DNA of 64,000 bases, from the NCBI GenBank assembly GCA_036782775.1, contig DAIPYJ010000004.1, positions 1 to 64,000 of the forward strand. The letters run 5' to 3'. A program made the translations under genes and the position numbers. Shown in pieces: positions 17,900 to 26,664 of this stretch. Position 1 is the first letter of the stretch. Each line of letters begins with the position of its first letter. This stretch comes from CF-13 sp036782775 (GTDB lineage Bacteria; Chloroflexota; Dormibacteria; CF-121). The notes beneath the pieces are model-generated. The model saw nothing but the letters and a program-made list of their open reading frames with translations, did no database searches and was not told where the DNA came from.

Positions 17900-19039
17900 C
17901 TAGGACGCAGCAGACGTCCCGACGGCCGGCCGGAGTTCCTGGTAGAGGGCAAGTAGCCGGTCCAGGTTGCGGGTTAGGCTATATCGCTCGACCGCGCGGC
18001 TGCGCGCCAAGCGGCCGAGCTCGAGCCGAAATTCTGGGAAGTCCAGGAGGGTTCGCAAGGCGAGGCGAAGCTGCCCGTCGAGATCGCGGGGATCGACGAG
18101 AAGGCCGGCGCCTCGCAGTGCCTCTCCATCCGAGCCCACATCGGTCGCGACGGGCGCAATGCCGCAGGCCATGGCTTCCAGGAGTGAGAGCGATAGCCCT
18201 TCGACGAGCGATGGCAGCACAAAGACATCCATCGCCCGCAACATGCTGATCCGTTCGGCTTCATCCATGACCTGGCCGGTAAAGATGATGCGGCTGCTGC
18301 GATAGCGACGCTCGAGTCGCCGCCGCTCGCTCCCACCCCCGATGACCACAAGCTTGACCTCGTCCGGTTGATCAACTTCCTGAAACACTCGGGCCAGGAT
18401 GTCGACATTCTTTTCGGGATCCACCCGGCCCAGATAACCGATCAGGACATCGGCCTCAACCGTTTGCTTGTACCTCGACGGGCCCGGCGTGTATTTCTCG
18501 ACGTCGACGCCGTTCGGGATCACCGTGACGGTGTTCGCCGGGACTCCGTAATTCTCGAGCAGCGCCTTCTGCTGATCCGAAAAGATGATGACGCGGTCGA
18601 AGCTCGCCAGCGACTGCGCATAGAGGCGGTAGAGGGCCGCGCTGATGCCCTGCCAGAGCGAGAAGCGCGAATCGTATGGGACGTGGAAAGTCGCAACTAC
18701 GGGCAGTCCCAGTTCGTGGCAGAGATCGGGCAGACCGAAGTCGATCAGCGTCGAAAAGCTGAGGGAAACGTGGACCAGCTCGATGTGTTCTCGGCGCAGC
18801 AGTTCCGTGATCAGGCGCTTGGTGCGCGGCGAAGAGATGGTGTAGCGATGGCTGGTCGTGAGCGATCGCAGCGTGAGGCTGTCGTCGGTCGCGGCGGGAA
18901 GGGTTCCATGGTGGACGAAGAAGACCTTCACGCCACGAGCGCGCAGACCGGCGACCATCTCCCTGGAATATGTCAGCAGGCCATCGCCGGCTCGACCGCT
19001 TTGATGTCCCAGCCACGCGACTCGCAGCGGCTCGCTCAC
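17900..19039 (-). CDS. GT4-family glycosyltransferase
   Basis: 379 aa GT-B enzyme with an N-terminal Rossmann domain and a C-terminal Glycos_transf_1 domain. The latter carries IGYLGRVDPEKNVDIL and the E-x7-E region VEGLSLSLLEAMACGIAPVATD. The N-terminal LGHQSGRAGDGLLTYSREMV resembles cell-surface lipid and polysaccharide mannosyl- or glucosyltransferases. GTG start in a GTGA overlap with folK, so it is the last gene of folP-folK-GT4. Sugar and acceptor are unknown. Confidence 0.87.
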   Translation of the reverse strand: MSEPLRVAWLGHQSGRAGDGLLTYSREMVAGLRARGVKVFFVHHGTLPAATDDSLTLRSLTTSHRYTISSPRTKRLITELLRREHIELVHVSLSFSTLIDFGLPDLCHELGLPVVATFHVPYDSRFSLWQGISAALYRLYAQSLASFDRVIIFSDQQKALLENYGVPANTVTVIPNGVDVEKYTPGPSRYKQTVEADVLIGYLGRVDPEKNVDILARVFQEVDQPDEVKLVVIGGGSERRRLERRYRSSRIIFTGQVMDEAERISMLRAMDVFVLPSLVEGLSLSLLEAMACGIAPVATDVGSDGEALRGAGLLVDPRDLDGQLRLALRTLLDFPEFRLELGRLARSRAVERYSLTRNLDRLLALYQELRPAVGTSAAS

Positions 19040-19437
19040 AACGACTCGATCTCGTTCAGTAGCTCGAGCAAGAAGGGGCGATGCTCGAGCTCGGGATGCG
19101 GGATGTGCAGACCCGGTTCGTCGACCTGGCGCTCGTCGTAGCGCAGGATGTCGATGTCGATCTCGCGAGGGCCCCAGCGCTGCCGCGGCTGGCGCCCGAG
19201 TTGTTGCTCGATCCGCTTGGCGGTTTCAAGTAGCGGTCGGGGCTCCAGGTCCGTTTGAGCTTCCAACACCTGGTTGAGAAACGCCGGTTGGTCGAGGATC
19301 CCGACGGGCGCCGTCTCAGCGACGCGAGAGGCGCGGATGACACGAACTCCCGACTCGGCGAGGGATGCGCGCGCGCTGGCAAGGTAGCGTTGGCGATCAC
19401 CAAGGTTGCTGCCGAGCGCCAGCCACACCGTCGTCAT
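19036..19437 (-). CDS. folK: 2-amino-4-hydroxy-6-hydroxymethyldihydropteridine diphosphokinase
   Basis: 133 aa, slightly short for the family (about 140-160). It transfers pyrophosphate from ATP to 6-hydroxymethyl-dihydropterin in folate synthesis. Signature blocks are WLALGSNLGDRQRYL, the pterin-binding region PAFLNQVLEAQTDLEP and the HPPK motif RWGPREIDIDIL with the Asp-x-Asp metal ligands. It overlaps folP by 4 bp (ATGA) and the downstream glycosyltransferase by 4 bp, so all three are coupled. Confidence 0.95.
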   Translation of the reverse strand: MTTVWLALGSNLGDRQRYLASARASLAESGVRVIRASRVAETAPVGILDQPAFLNQVLEAQTDLEPRPLLETAKRIEQQLGRQPRQRWGPREIDIDILRYDERQVDEPGLHIPHPELEHRPFLLELLNEIESL

Positions 19438-20267
19438 CCCCTGACGATCGCATCCGCCATCCGGGCAACCCGGACCATGGCTTTGACGTCGTGCACGCGG
19501 ACAATATCGGCGCCTTTCGAAATCGCCAGCGTCACCGCTGCCGCGGTTCCTTCGAGCCGCTCATCGACCGGCAGGTCGAGCGTCTTGCCGATGAACGATT
19601 TGCGGGAGGGTCCGACTAGAACGGGATAGCCGAGCTGACGCAGTTCGGGCAGTCGTCGGATGATCTCGATGTTTTCCTTTGGAGTCTTCCCAAATCCGAT
19701 ACCAGGATCGAGGATGATCTGGCTGTCCGCGATCGCTGCCCTGAATGCGATACCGAGGCTGCCGCCGAGCGAGCCGCAGATGTCGCCCATCAGGTCGTCG
19801 TAGAGTCCGCCGGGGTTGTTGTGCATCAGCACCACCGGCACACCACGGCGGGCGACTACGGACCCCATCGCCGGGTCGCGCTGCAGCGCCCAGACGTCGT
19901 TGATGAGGGCGGCGCCAGCAGCGACCGCGCGATCGGCCACCTCGGCCTTGTAAGTATCGATCGAGATCGGGATCGATACGACCGAGGCGAGGCGCTCCAC
20001 CACAGGCAAGACCCTGTCCAGCTCTTCGTCGAGCGGCAGCCCGCTGCCGTACCACGTTTCGGGCCGCGTTGATTCGCCGCCGACGTCGATCAGGTCCGCA
20101 CCGTCGGATTCCATTCGGAGCGCCTGGGCGACGGCTCGATCCGAATTTGTGACCCCGTCACCGGAAAATGAGTCGGGGGTGACGTTGAGAATGCCCATCA
20201 CGTAGGTGCGGGAGCCCCACGCGAAATCCCGCTGGCCAATGCGGGTGACGCCCATCGTGGCGGCCAT
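19434..20267 (-). CDS. folP: Dihydropteroate synthase
   Basis: TIM-barrel enzyme joining p-aminobenzoate to the pterin pyrophosphate made by FolK. Diagnostic motifs are MGILNVTPDSFSGDG (DHPS signature 1), ADLIDVGGESTRPE (signature 2), IDTYKAEV, LINDVWALQ and the phosphate site PVLVGPSRKSFIG. I chose the ATG at 20267 (277 aa); a second ATG at 20255 is possible. The open frame extends far upstream but only as antisense of murE. The start is about 20 bp from the divergent murE start. A -10-like TACGCT 7 nt before the ATG suggests a leaderless message. Confidence 0.95.
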   Translation of the reverse strand: MAATMGVTRIGQRDFAWGSRTYVMGILNVTPDSFSGDGVTNSDRAVAQALRMESDGADLIDVGGESTRPETWYGSGLPLDEELDRVLPVVERLASVVSIPISIDTYKAEVADRAVAAGAALINDVWALQRDPAMGSVVARRGVPVVLMHNNPGGLYDDLMGDICGSLGGSLGIAFRAAIADSQIILDPGIGFGKTPKENIEIIRRLPELRQLGYPVLVGPSRKSFIGKTLDLPVDERLEGTAAAVTLAISKGADIVRVHDVKAMVRVARMADAIVRG

Positions 20268-20285
20268 CGGGCTGAGCGTAGCATC

Positions 20286-21803
20286 ATGTCCTTTCGAATG
20301 GCCGCTATGCGATTGAGCCAGCTGCTCGAGGGCGTTTCCGTCCTCGAGCAATCGGAAACCGACCCTGAGGTCACCGGCCTCTGCTATGACTCGCGTCGTC
20401 TCAAGCCGGGCGATTGCTTCGTCGCCGTCCCTGGCACGCACACGGATGGCCATCGGTATGTCGAGACGGCGCTGCGCGATGGCGCGGTCGCGGCCATCGT
20501 TCAGCATCCGGTCGGGACCGCCTGGCCGCAGGTCGTGGTCGATGACACGCGCCGGGCACTTGCCCTGATGTCGAGCACTTGGTATGGGCATCCCAGCCGT
20601 GCGATGACCGTGATCGGCATCACTGGAACCGACGGCAAGACGACGACCACGACGATGATGCAGCAGATGCTGGGTGCAGCAGGAAAGAAGGCCGGATCGA
20701 TGAGCACCGTGGACATCCGCCTGGGCGACACGGTCGACCTCAACGACACGCGTCAGACCACACTCGAAGCGCTCGAGATCCAGCAGCAACTGGCGCGAAT
20801 GCACGATGCCGGCATAACCCACGTGGTGATCGAGACCAGCTCCCACGGGCTGGCGTTGCAACGAGTGGTAGGCGTCGACTACGACGTCGCCGTCTTCACC
20901 AACATCGCGCACGAGCATCTCGACTTTCACGGCACGATCGAGGCCTACCGAGAGGCGAAGGCATCGTTGATCGACCTCACAAGGGAGAGTGCTGCCAAGG
21001 GAGTTGAAAAGACGGCCGTGCTGAACCGAGACGATCCGAGCTATGCGTACCTGGTCGAGCGTCCGATCCCACGGCGGATCAGCTACGGCATCCTAATGGA
21101 GGCAGACCTAAAAGCCGACAAGGTAGAGGCAAGCTCGCAAGGTCTCCAGATTCAAGCGGCCACACCGCTGGGTCCGCTGGCCGTAAGTCTCAAGCTGAAC
21201 GGACGGTGGAACGCCTCGAACGCGCTGGCCGCCGCGTCCGCGGGTATCGCCATAGGGCTCAGCCTCGAAGAGGTCCGCAAGGGGCTCGAGCGATTCGAAG
21301 GGATCAGCGGAAGGATGGAGCGGGTCGACCTCGGCCAGGCCTTTAGCGTCATCATCGATTACGCCCATACGCCACAGAGCCTGGAAAAAGTCTTGCGGGA
21401 ACTGCGCCCGATTACGCGCGGCAAGCTGATCGCCGTCTTTGGCAGCGCCGGCGACCGCGACCGCGAGAAGCGGCCCTGGATGGGGGAAATCGCCGCACGG
21501 CTCAGCGACTATGCCGTTTTCACCAACGAGGATCCCCGTGAGGAGAACGCGATGGCGATCCTTAACGAGATTGCAGCGGGAGCGGAGGAAGTCGGTTGGT
21601 CAGAGGGCCCAAACTACGCCCGCATTGAAGACCGTCGTCAAGGGATCGCGCATGCCGTCCGCCGCGCCAGACCGGGTGACACGATCTTGCTGGCGGGCAA
21701 GGGTCACGAGCGCAGCATCCTTATCGGTCGCGGCAAGGAGCCTTGGGACGAGCGGGCGGCTGCGGAAGATGCAATCCGCGGCGTTTCGACCGAGCGCGAT
21801 TAA
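20286..21803 (+). CDS. murE: UDP-N-acetylmuramoyl-tripeptide synthetase
   Basis: 505 aa cytoplasmic Mur ligase adding the third stem-peptide residue. It has an N-terminal UDP-binding domain (GLCYDSRRLKPGDCFVAVPG), a central ATPase (GITGTDGKTTTT at about residue 110, then NIAHEHLDFHGT) and a C-terminal ligase domain. The specificity motif that reads DNPR in meso-diaminopimelate enzymes is EDPR here (about residue 415); the Arg is kept, favouring a diaminopimelate-type substrate. Three in-frame ATGs (20286, 20298, 20307) are possible starts; the last gives the usual MRLSQLL N-terminus and more room for a promoter. It is not in a dcw cluster. Confidence 0.94.
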   Translation: MSFRMAAMRLSQLLEGVSVLEQSETDPEVTGLCYDSRRLKPGDCFVAVPGTHTDGHRYVETALRDGAVAAIVQHPVGTAWPQVVVDDTRRALALMSSTWYGHPSRAMTVIGITGTDGKTTTTTMMQQMLGAAGKKAGSMSTVDIRLGDTVDLNDTRQTTLEALEIQQQLARMHDAGITHVVIETSSHGLALQRVVGVDYDVAVFTNIAHEHLDFHGTIEAYREAKASLIDLTRESAAKGVEKTAVLNRDDPSYAYLVERPIPRRISYGILMEADLKADKVEASSQGLQIQAATPLGPLAVSLKLNGRWNASNALAAASAGIAIGLSLEEVRKGLERFEGISGRMERVDLGQAFSVIIDYAHTPQSLEKVLRELRPITRGKLIAVFGSAGDRDREKRPWMGEIAARLSDYAVFTNEDPREENAMAILNEIAAGAEEVGWSEGPNYARIEDRRQGIAHAVRRARPGDTILLAGKGHERSILIGRGKEPWDERAAAEDAIRGVSTERD

Positions 21804-22776
21804 CTAAGCGCGACGCTGTTGAGCACCTGGGCAGCCAGGGCGCTGTTGGCATCGGGCGTGAAGAAGGTGAACTCGTAATTCCGGCCGCTGGTGTGAATGT
21901 AGACCGACGTCTCGTACGGCCAGCCCTGGTCGGCCCGCGCCCAGGCTGACATCACCTTGCAGGTGTCGAGCGCGACGCGTGAGACCTGTTCGTTGACGGT
22001 GTAGTTCCAGACCTGGATGGTCGCGACATGATCCGAGATTGGCGCCAGGTCGGCCCGAAGAATACCGGGCAGCTGGACCGTCAACGTGCTCGCGTTCGTT
22101 GTTTGAACGATCAGGAACGGGAGATCATCGCCCGTTGTCAGCACGTTGGTCAACGACGGGTCGGAACTGGGCGTCGACGCGTATCCCTGGGGCAGCATCA
22201 GGCTCCAACCCGGCCCATTGGCGGCGTGCAGCGCAGTAGTCGCGACCAGGTCCGAGCGCACCCAGCCACGCGTCGTCCCAACGCTCACGTGATACCAGAG
22301 ATCACCGCCAGCGTTCCGCTGCTGGGCGTCGGCGTTCGCCTGCGTCCCCTGGTTGAGCGTTGTAATGCGCGCGCTCGAGGCGTTGGCTGAGGTACGAAGG
22401 TTCGCGCCCAGCGGATCATTCACCCACACGGGGAAGGGCAGCGTCGGCGTTTGGGTCGAAACGGTTGGTGGCGTCTTGGGCATCTGCAGGGACGCCGGGC
22501 AGCTCGTCGGGGAGGCGTGCGGGTCGATCGTCGCTCGGGGAGAGGGTTGAGATCGGCTCGCCACGGCGTTGGACTTGTANNNNNNNNNNCAGCGCATCTG
22601 CTGCTTCTTGTTCATGCGCCTGGCCACGATCTCGTTGACCGCACTCTCCACGAACGCGGTTGAGATCGGCTCGCCCCGGCGTTGGACTTGTAGAGAGAGA
22701 ACAGCGGACCAGCCAGTAGGAAGGCCGCTATTGCGCCGATAGCCATCAGGGGAATTAGGCGGAGAGCCGACCTCAT
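21800..22776 (-). CDS. Membrane-anchored or secreted SH3-like domain protein, interrupted by assembly gap
   Basis: The ATG at 22776 opens a hydrophobic anchor (MRSALRLIPLMAIGAIAAFL) leading to LYKSNA at about 22,690. The same LYKSNA resumes at about 22,579 on the other side of a 10-N gap and a transposase-like fragment, then continues into a Pro/Thr-rich linker and an SH3b-like domain (GANLRTSANASSARITTLNQ, then GTTRGWVRSDLV). The last 150 residues are a beta-rich domain I do not recognise. Removing the 113 bases between the two LYKSNA copies restores one frame, so the gene is probably intact in the cell or carries an insertion sequence. It ends convergent with murE. Confidence 0.65.
22580..22589. 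other. Scaffold gap (10 N)
   Basis: Ten undetermined bases inside the SH3-like gene. The number is probably a placeholder, so distances and reading frames across it are not reliable. Confidence 0.99.
22590..22690 (-). mobile_element. Fragment of transposase C-terminal region (ISKra4/ISL3-like)
   Basis: The minus strand reads RRGEPISTAFVESAVNEIV followed by ARRMNKKQQMR. This matches the conserved C-terminal stretch of a large transposase group annotated as ISKra4- or ISL3-like. Only about 33 codons are present, cut by the N-run on one side and by the 35-bp repeat on the other. No terminal inverted repeats can be seen. It may be a collapsed multi-copy IS at a contig end. Confidence 0.55.
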
Positions 22777-22806
22777 AAGCTTGCAACGCCCTTGTGCGTC
22801 GCGGAG

Positions 22807-23436
22807 TTACGCGAGCGGCTTACGTCCCGGAACGCCGACGCGACGCGGGAAGTCGATTGGTGTCGTGCCCGTTTTGCGGACGACGAGCAGGGCGCCGTGC
22901 TGAGCGGCTGAATGTTCCAGCCGAGGTTCGCCGCCGCCAAGCTTGGCCGCGGCTGCCCGCAACGGGTGTGGATCGGCGCTCGTGACCTGGGCAATGAGCT
23001 CTCCCCCGGGTTTAACGAAGGGAAGGGCAAGCTCCAGCAGTACCCCAGGGCGCGCCGCCGCCCGTGAGATCGCCCGGTCGAAGTGCTCCCGAAGCTCAGC
23101 CCGATGGGCCAGTTCCTCCGCCCGGCCCTGGAGGACCCGAACATTACGAAGCTGAAGGGAGCCGGCTACGTGCTCGAGGAAGGCGCACTTCCGGGCGTTG
23201 GCCTCAAGCAAGGTGAAGCGCACCGCCGGGAGAGCCAACGCCAGCGGGATGGCGGGAAGGCCGCCACCGCTGCCGATGTCGATGACGGTTGCAACCGCCG
23301 CCCAATCGACGCCCAGGAGGACGTTGGCGTCCGCAATCTGCGCCTCGATCTCCGGCAAGGTTCGCGCCCCCGTCAGGTTGACCGTTCGGTTCCAATCGAG
23401 CAGCAGCTCCGCGTACCGCCGTAGTGGCGGGCTCAC
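22807..23436 (-). CDS. rsmG: 16S rRNA (guanine527-N7)-methyltransferase
   Basis: 209 aa class I SAM methyltransferase (GidB). YAELLLDWNRTVNLTGAR is the family N-terminal motif, VIDIGSGGGLPAIPLALA the SAM motif I, and ISRAAARPGVLLELALPFVK the conserved RsmG block. It methylates G527 of 16S rRNA. The GTG at 23436 is preceded at 6 nt by a -10-like TATTGT that is part of the same AT-rich core used by the divergent zinc-ribbon gene. No ribosome site is seen, so the mRNA is probably leaderless. Confidence 0.93.
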   Translation of the reverse strand: MSPPLRRYAELLLDWNRTVNLTGARTLPEIEAQIADANVLLGVDWAAVATVIDIGSGGGLPAIPLALALPAVRFTLLEANARKCAFLEHVAGSLQLRNVRVLQGRAEELAHRAELREHFDRAISRAAARPGVLLELALPFVKPGGELIAQVTSADPHPLRAAAAKLGGGEPRLEHSAAQHGALLVVRKTGTTPIDFPRRVGVPGRKPLA

Positions 23437-23441
23437 GACCT

Positions 23442-23448
23442 TACAATA
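23442..23448. promoter_or_regulatory. Bidirectional -10 element between rsmG and the zinc-ribbon gene
   Basis: TACAATA reads as TACAAT on the plus strand (23442-23447) and TATTGT on the minus strand (23443-23448). Exactly 6 nt separate each -10 from a GTG start: 23454 on the plus strand and 23436 on the minus strand. The symmetry predicts divergent transcription from one site, giving two leaderless mRNAs. Confidence 0.6.
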
Positions 23449-23453
23449 TGGCC

Positions 23454-23672
23454 GTGCCGATCTACGAGTTCTCCTGCCTCAGCTGCCGCCACACCTTCGA
23501 GGTTTTCGGCAGCTACGCCAGCCGCGACCAGCGGCAGGTCTGTCCCGATTGCGAGGGCACCAATACCAAGGCGATGTTCTCGATGTTCGCCGTGACGGGG
23601 AGCGGAGACACCGCATCGACTTCCTCCGCGGGCGGCTGCGCCTGTGGCGGGAGCTGCTCGTGCTCGAATTGA
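23454..23672 (+). CDS. FmdB-family zinc-ribbon protein
   Basis: Small protein of about 72 aa. The family-typical N-terminus PIYEFSCLSC contains the first CxxC, followed by VCPDCEG, forming a zinc ribbon. A Cys/Ser/Gly-rich tail (CACGGSCSCSN) ends it. FmdB proteins almost always start MPIYEY, so GTG 23454 is preferred over ATG 23448, and it sits 6 nt after a TACAAT -10. Its function is unknown; it is often called a putative regulator. Confidence 0.8.
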   Translation: MPIYEFSCLSCRHTFEVFGSYASRDQRQVCPDCEGTNTKAMFSMFAVTGSGDTASTSSAGGCACGGSCSCSN

Positions 23673-23713
23673 GCGAAAACAACTAGACACGCGCCTCAGG
23701 CTTCCCGCAATAT

Positions 23714-24634
23714 GTGGCCGTGGCCGAGAGCCCGGCGCCCGTCCGCTTCCGGCCAATGCCGCTGCCCGAGCTCCTGGATGAGCTCTTCCGCCTTTACCGC
23801 CGGCATTTCGTCCTGATCGTCGCCATCTCCCTCATCGTCGTGCTGCCCACGCTGGTATGGACCCTGGTTACCGGGCTGTACAAGTTCACCTTCAACAGCT
23901 ACAGCAACCTCCTGACGACCGGAGGGACGAACCCGACGCTGACCAGTTCCGAGCTCAGCCGGCTCGCTGGATTGCTCGTCCTGGGCGGAATCGGTGAGCT
24001 GGTCTTTCTGCCATTCAGCGTTGGTGCCGTCTACAGGGCAGTGACTGATGTCGCCCAGGGCCGGTTGGCGACCATCGGCGGTGTCATTCGCGAAACCCTT
24101 GCGCGGTACCTGCCGCTGCTGGGGCTGATCGGTGTGTTCTTTGGGTTGCTGGTCGGTTGGGGAATCCTGACGGCGCTGGTGTTCATCGTCGCGGTGCAAC
24201 GGGCGGGCTTCGTCATCGCGCTGTACTTCATCGTCTCGTTCGTCGCGCTGATCTATTGCGCCATTCGGTGGTCGTTGACTGTGGCCGCCATGATGGCCGA
24301 GGACACAGGACCGATCAAGGGCATGCGCCGCAGTTGGGACCTGGTCGGCGGTAGCTGGTGGCGGGTGGTTGGGATTCTGCTGATCCTTTCGATCATGCAG
24401 AGCATCATTGGCGGAGCCCTCGGCGTGTTGTGGAACCTGATCGTGAGCGGGCTCCTCAGCGGCGACATTGGAACTGCGGTCGGTGCGACCGGCTCGACCT
24501 TGCTTCAGGCAGTGGTCTCGCCGCTGGTGGCGATCGGCGTGGTCTTGCTCTATTTCGATCTTCGGGTCCGCAAGGAGGGCCTCGATCTCGATCAGCTAGC
24601 CCGGCAGACCAGCCCGGGCCCCGCACCCGCATAG
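23714..24634 (+). CDS. Multi-pass membrane protein of the MoxR-associated cluster
   Basis: 306 aa with about six hydrophobic helices, e.g. FVLIVAISLIVVLPTLVWTL near residue 35 and YLPLLGLIGVFFGLLVGWGI in the middle. The amphipathic start PMPLPELLDELFRLYRRHF and the block EDTGPIKGMRRSWDLVGGSWWR are typical of the glycerophosphodiesterase-membrane/YciC-like family found beside DUF4129 genes. The GTG at 23714 has an alternative at 23720. It is the first gene of a same-strand run through 28935. Confidence 0.7.
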   Translation: MAVAESPAPVRFRPMPLPELLDELFRLYRRHFVLIVAISLIVVLPTLVWTLVTGLYKFTFNSYSNLLTTGGTNPTLTSSELSRLAGLLVLGGIGELVFLPFSVGAVYRAVTDVAQGRLATIGGVIRETLARYLPLLGLIGVFFGLLVGWGILTALVFIVAVQRAGFVIALYFIVSFVALIYCAIRWSLTVAAMMAEDTGPIKGMRRSWDLVGGSWWRVVGILLILSIMQSIIGGALGVLWNLIVSGLLSGDIGTAVGATGSTLLQAVVSPLVAIGVVLLYFDLRVRKEGLDLDQLARQTSPGPAPA

Positions 24635-25527
24635 TCCTGCTTACTCTCCGGCGGCTCGCTGCGGGACTCGTCATGGCGGCGATCGTCCTCACCGTCAAAT
24701 CGGTCCACGCGCAGAGCTCGCTCGACGATTACGGCACGGCCGTGCATCGCGCGCTGTCGTTGGTGCAGTTTGCCGAGAAGGGCGATCGGCCCTCGGTCGA
24801 CCAGGCGATTCAGGTCCTGCAAGCGCTGCCCGGTCCGCGGCAGTCGGAGATCCTCGCCGATCTACAGGCGCCTACACCGCGGCTAGGCGATGCCGACCAG
24901 CGGCTGCAGGCGCTCTCGCGCGCCCTGCAGCAAGAGGTGGATACGCCCGATCCCGCTGCCGCCCAGCGCCAGCTTCATGATGTTCTCGCCATGCCGCGGT
25001 ACGCGGGCATGACCACCGGTCCCAGCCTTCTCGAGCGCATCGTCGGCGCTGTCCTCAACGCGATTGCCAGGTTTCTTCGATGGTTGGGTGTCGGAAACCT
25101 CCAGCTCAACATTCCCGTCTGGTTCTGGTTCGCGTTCGCGGTCACCCTGATCCTCCTGATCATCCTCTGGCCCCTGCGGACGGCGATCACCCGTGGCGGC
25201 CGTCAGGCGCAAGGAGTGCGAGCGGCAGCCAGGCCGCCGTCGATGGACTTCTTTGCGCGCGCCGATCGGCTTGCCGCCGCGGGCGATTACGCCGGTGCGA
25301 TTCGCGCGCTGGCCGGCGCTGTCGCGGTGCGGCTCAATGGCGAGCGTGCCTGGGACCAAAGTCCGTACACGGTCCGCGAGCTCTTCTCGCGCTCGGACAA
25401 CCCGGACGCCTTGCAGTCACTGCTCCGGCTGTTCGAGGAGACGAGCTACGGCCAGCGTGCCGCCGACCACACGGCGTTTGCCAGTGCATCGCGAGTCGCC
25501 GACTCGTTTCGGAGCAAGGCCGCGTGA
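24631..25527 (+). CDS. DUF4129 domain protein, secreted/membrane, possible ATA start
   Basis: The C-terminal DUF4129 domain (DRLAAAGDYAGAIRALAGAVAV then SPYTVRELFSRSDNPDALQSLLRLFEETSYG) follows a TM helix (WFWFAFAVTLILLIILWPL). The first ATG in frame is 24673, but it falls in the middle of what reads as a full signal peptide, LLTLRRLAAGLVMAAIVLTV, ending near HA-QSS. The only codon that includes this peptide and overlaps the previous stop is ATA at 24631 (ATAG). From ATG 24673 the protein would be 284 aa with a truncated signal. DUF4129 proteins occur in transglutaminase/MoxR loci and are thought to work in cell-envelope processes. Confidence 0.75.
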   Translation: MVLLTLRRLAAGLVMAAIVLTVKSVHAQSSLDDYGTAVHRALSLVQFAEKGDRPSVDQAIQVLQALPGPRQSEILADLQAPTPRLGDADQRLQALSRALQQEVDTPDPAAAQRQLHDVLAMPRYAGMTTGPSLLERIVGAVLNAIARFLRWLGVGNLQLNIPVWFWFAFAVTLILLIILWPLRTAITRGGRQAQGVRAAARPPSMDFFARADRLAAAGDYAGAIRALAGAVAVRLNGERAWDQSPYTVRELFSRSDNPDALQSLLRLFEETSYGQRAADHTAFASASRVADSFRSKAA

Positions 25528-26664
25528 GTCCGCGGCGCTGGCTGGCGTTCGGCGCGCTGATTGCGCTGATCGGGATTATCGTGACGCTGCGCGGGACTGC
25601 CTCCAACGATTCGCCGGAGCACAGCTCGGCCAGCGACGCCGGCAACGGCTCCTCTGCGCTCCACTATTACGGGCAGGCCCTCGGGCATTCGACCGGCACC
25701 GTAGAGGGGAGCTTCTCGCTGCCAGCGTCCCACGCGCTGCTCTTCGTGTTCACCCCCGTGAACGGATATGCGCTCAGTGAGGCGCAGCAATTGCAGGTGT
25801 GGGTTTCAGCGGGCAATGTGCTCGTCTACGCCGCCGAGAATGGCGATCCGGAGCTGGATCTCCAGTTCAACCTCCATCGCACAGGCTCAACCGTCGCCGG
25901 CGGGGGGCGTGCCGCGGCTCCGATCATNNNNNNNNNNCATGGCCGGCGTCAACACTGTTTCGGGCGCGACCTCGGCAACCGCGTTTCGCGCCACGCCCAC
26001 ACAGGTCCCGCTGATTCGAAACAAGAACGGCGACGTCCTCGCTCTGCGCGCCGCCATTGGCTCGGGCGTGCTGATTGCGCTGAGCGACCCCCTGATTCTC
26101 TGCAATGGCTATTTGGCGCTTGCCGATAACTGGCGCTTCGCCGCCGATCTCCTGGCAATGACGCCCGGCGGAGGCCCGGTCCTCTTCGACGAGTTCCACC
26201 ACGGCGCGGCCGCCGGCGCGTCGCTGGCGGTGGCGTGGATCACCACCCCGTGGGGCGCCGCGCTTACGCTTGCGGTACTGGTGATCTTTGCCGGACTGGC
26301 GCTGCGCGGCCGCGCCTTTGGGCCCCCGATTCCGCTCGAGACCAAAGCCGATCGGTCCAGCGCCGAATACGCCGCGGCGGTCGGCAGCCTCTTGCATCGC
26401 ACCGGCACGCGCGCCATCACACTCGACACGTTGTTATCGGCGACACGGCGAAGTCTGGCGGAGCGAATCGGACTCAGCCGCGACACCCCGCCCGCATTGG
26501 TAAGCGACGCGCTCGCGCAACGCGATCCCGCGGTCGGACGCGAACTGAAAAGCATCGAGGCCAATCTCCAGCAAGCGCCAGCCTCTGAAACAGACGTCCT
26601 CGGGGTCGCGCGCCGGCTGCATCAACTTGCCTACCCGCCCGGCGTTACCGAGGTTCGACCGTGA
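25524..26664 (+). CDS. DUF4350 domain protein, interrupted by assembly gap
   Basis: GTG at 25524 in a GTGA overlap with the DUF4129 gene. N-terminal anchor WLAFGALIALIGIIVTL, then a DUF4350-type extracytoplasmic domain (ALLFVFTPVNGYALSEAQQL; later GSGVLIALSDPLILCNGYLALADN and VLFDEFHHG). A second TM helix (AALTLAVLVIFAGLALRG) precedes a cytoplasmic tail. Ten Ns at 25928-25937 break the frame, so the two parts are in different frames here; the gene is probably intact. The 3' end overlaps the MoxR start (GTGA). Confidence 0.8.
25928..25937. other. Scaffold gap (10 N)
   Basis: Ten undetermined bases inside the DUF4350 gene. The reading frame differs on the two sides, as expected if the N-run length is a placeholder. 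Confidence 0.99.

Larger units (their letters stand above)
22545..22692. repeat. 35-bp direct repeat flanking the scaffold gap
   Basis: Positions 22545-22579 and 22658-22692 are the same 35-mer with one mismatch (A/C). They bracket the N-run and the transposase fragment. The repeat is part of the SH3-like gene in one copy and part of transposase-like coding in the other. This looks like an unresolved contig overlap or a chimeric join. Confidence 0.75.

Noticed and set aside
20268..20930. N-terminal extension of folP on the minus strand
   Set aside because: The frame stays open as antisense of murE, while the DHPS fold begins just after ATG 20267.
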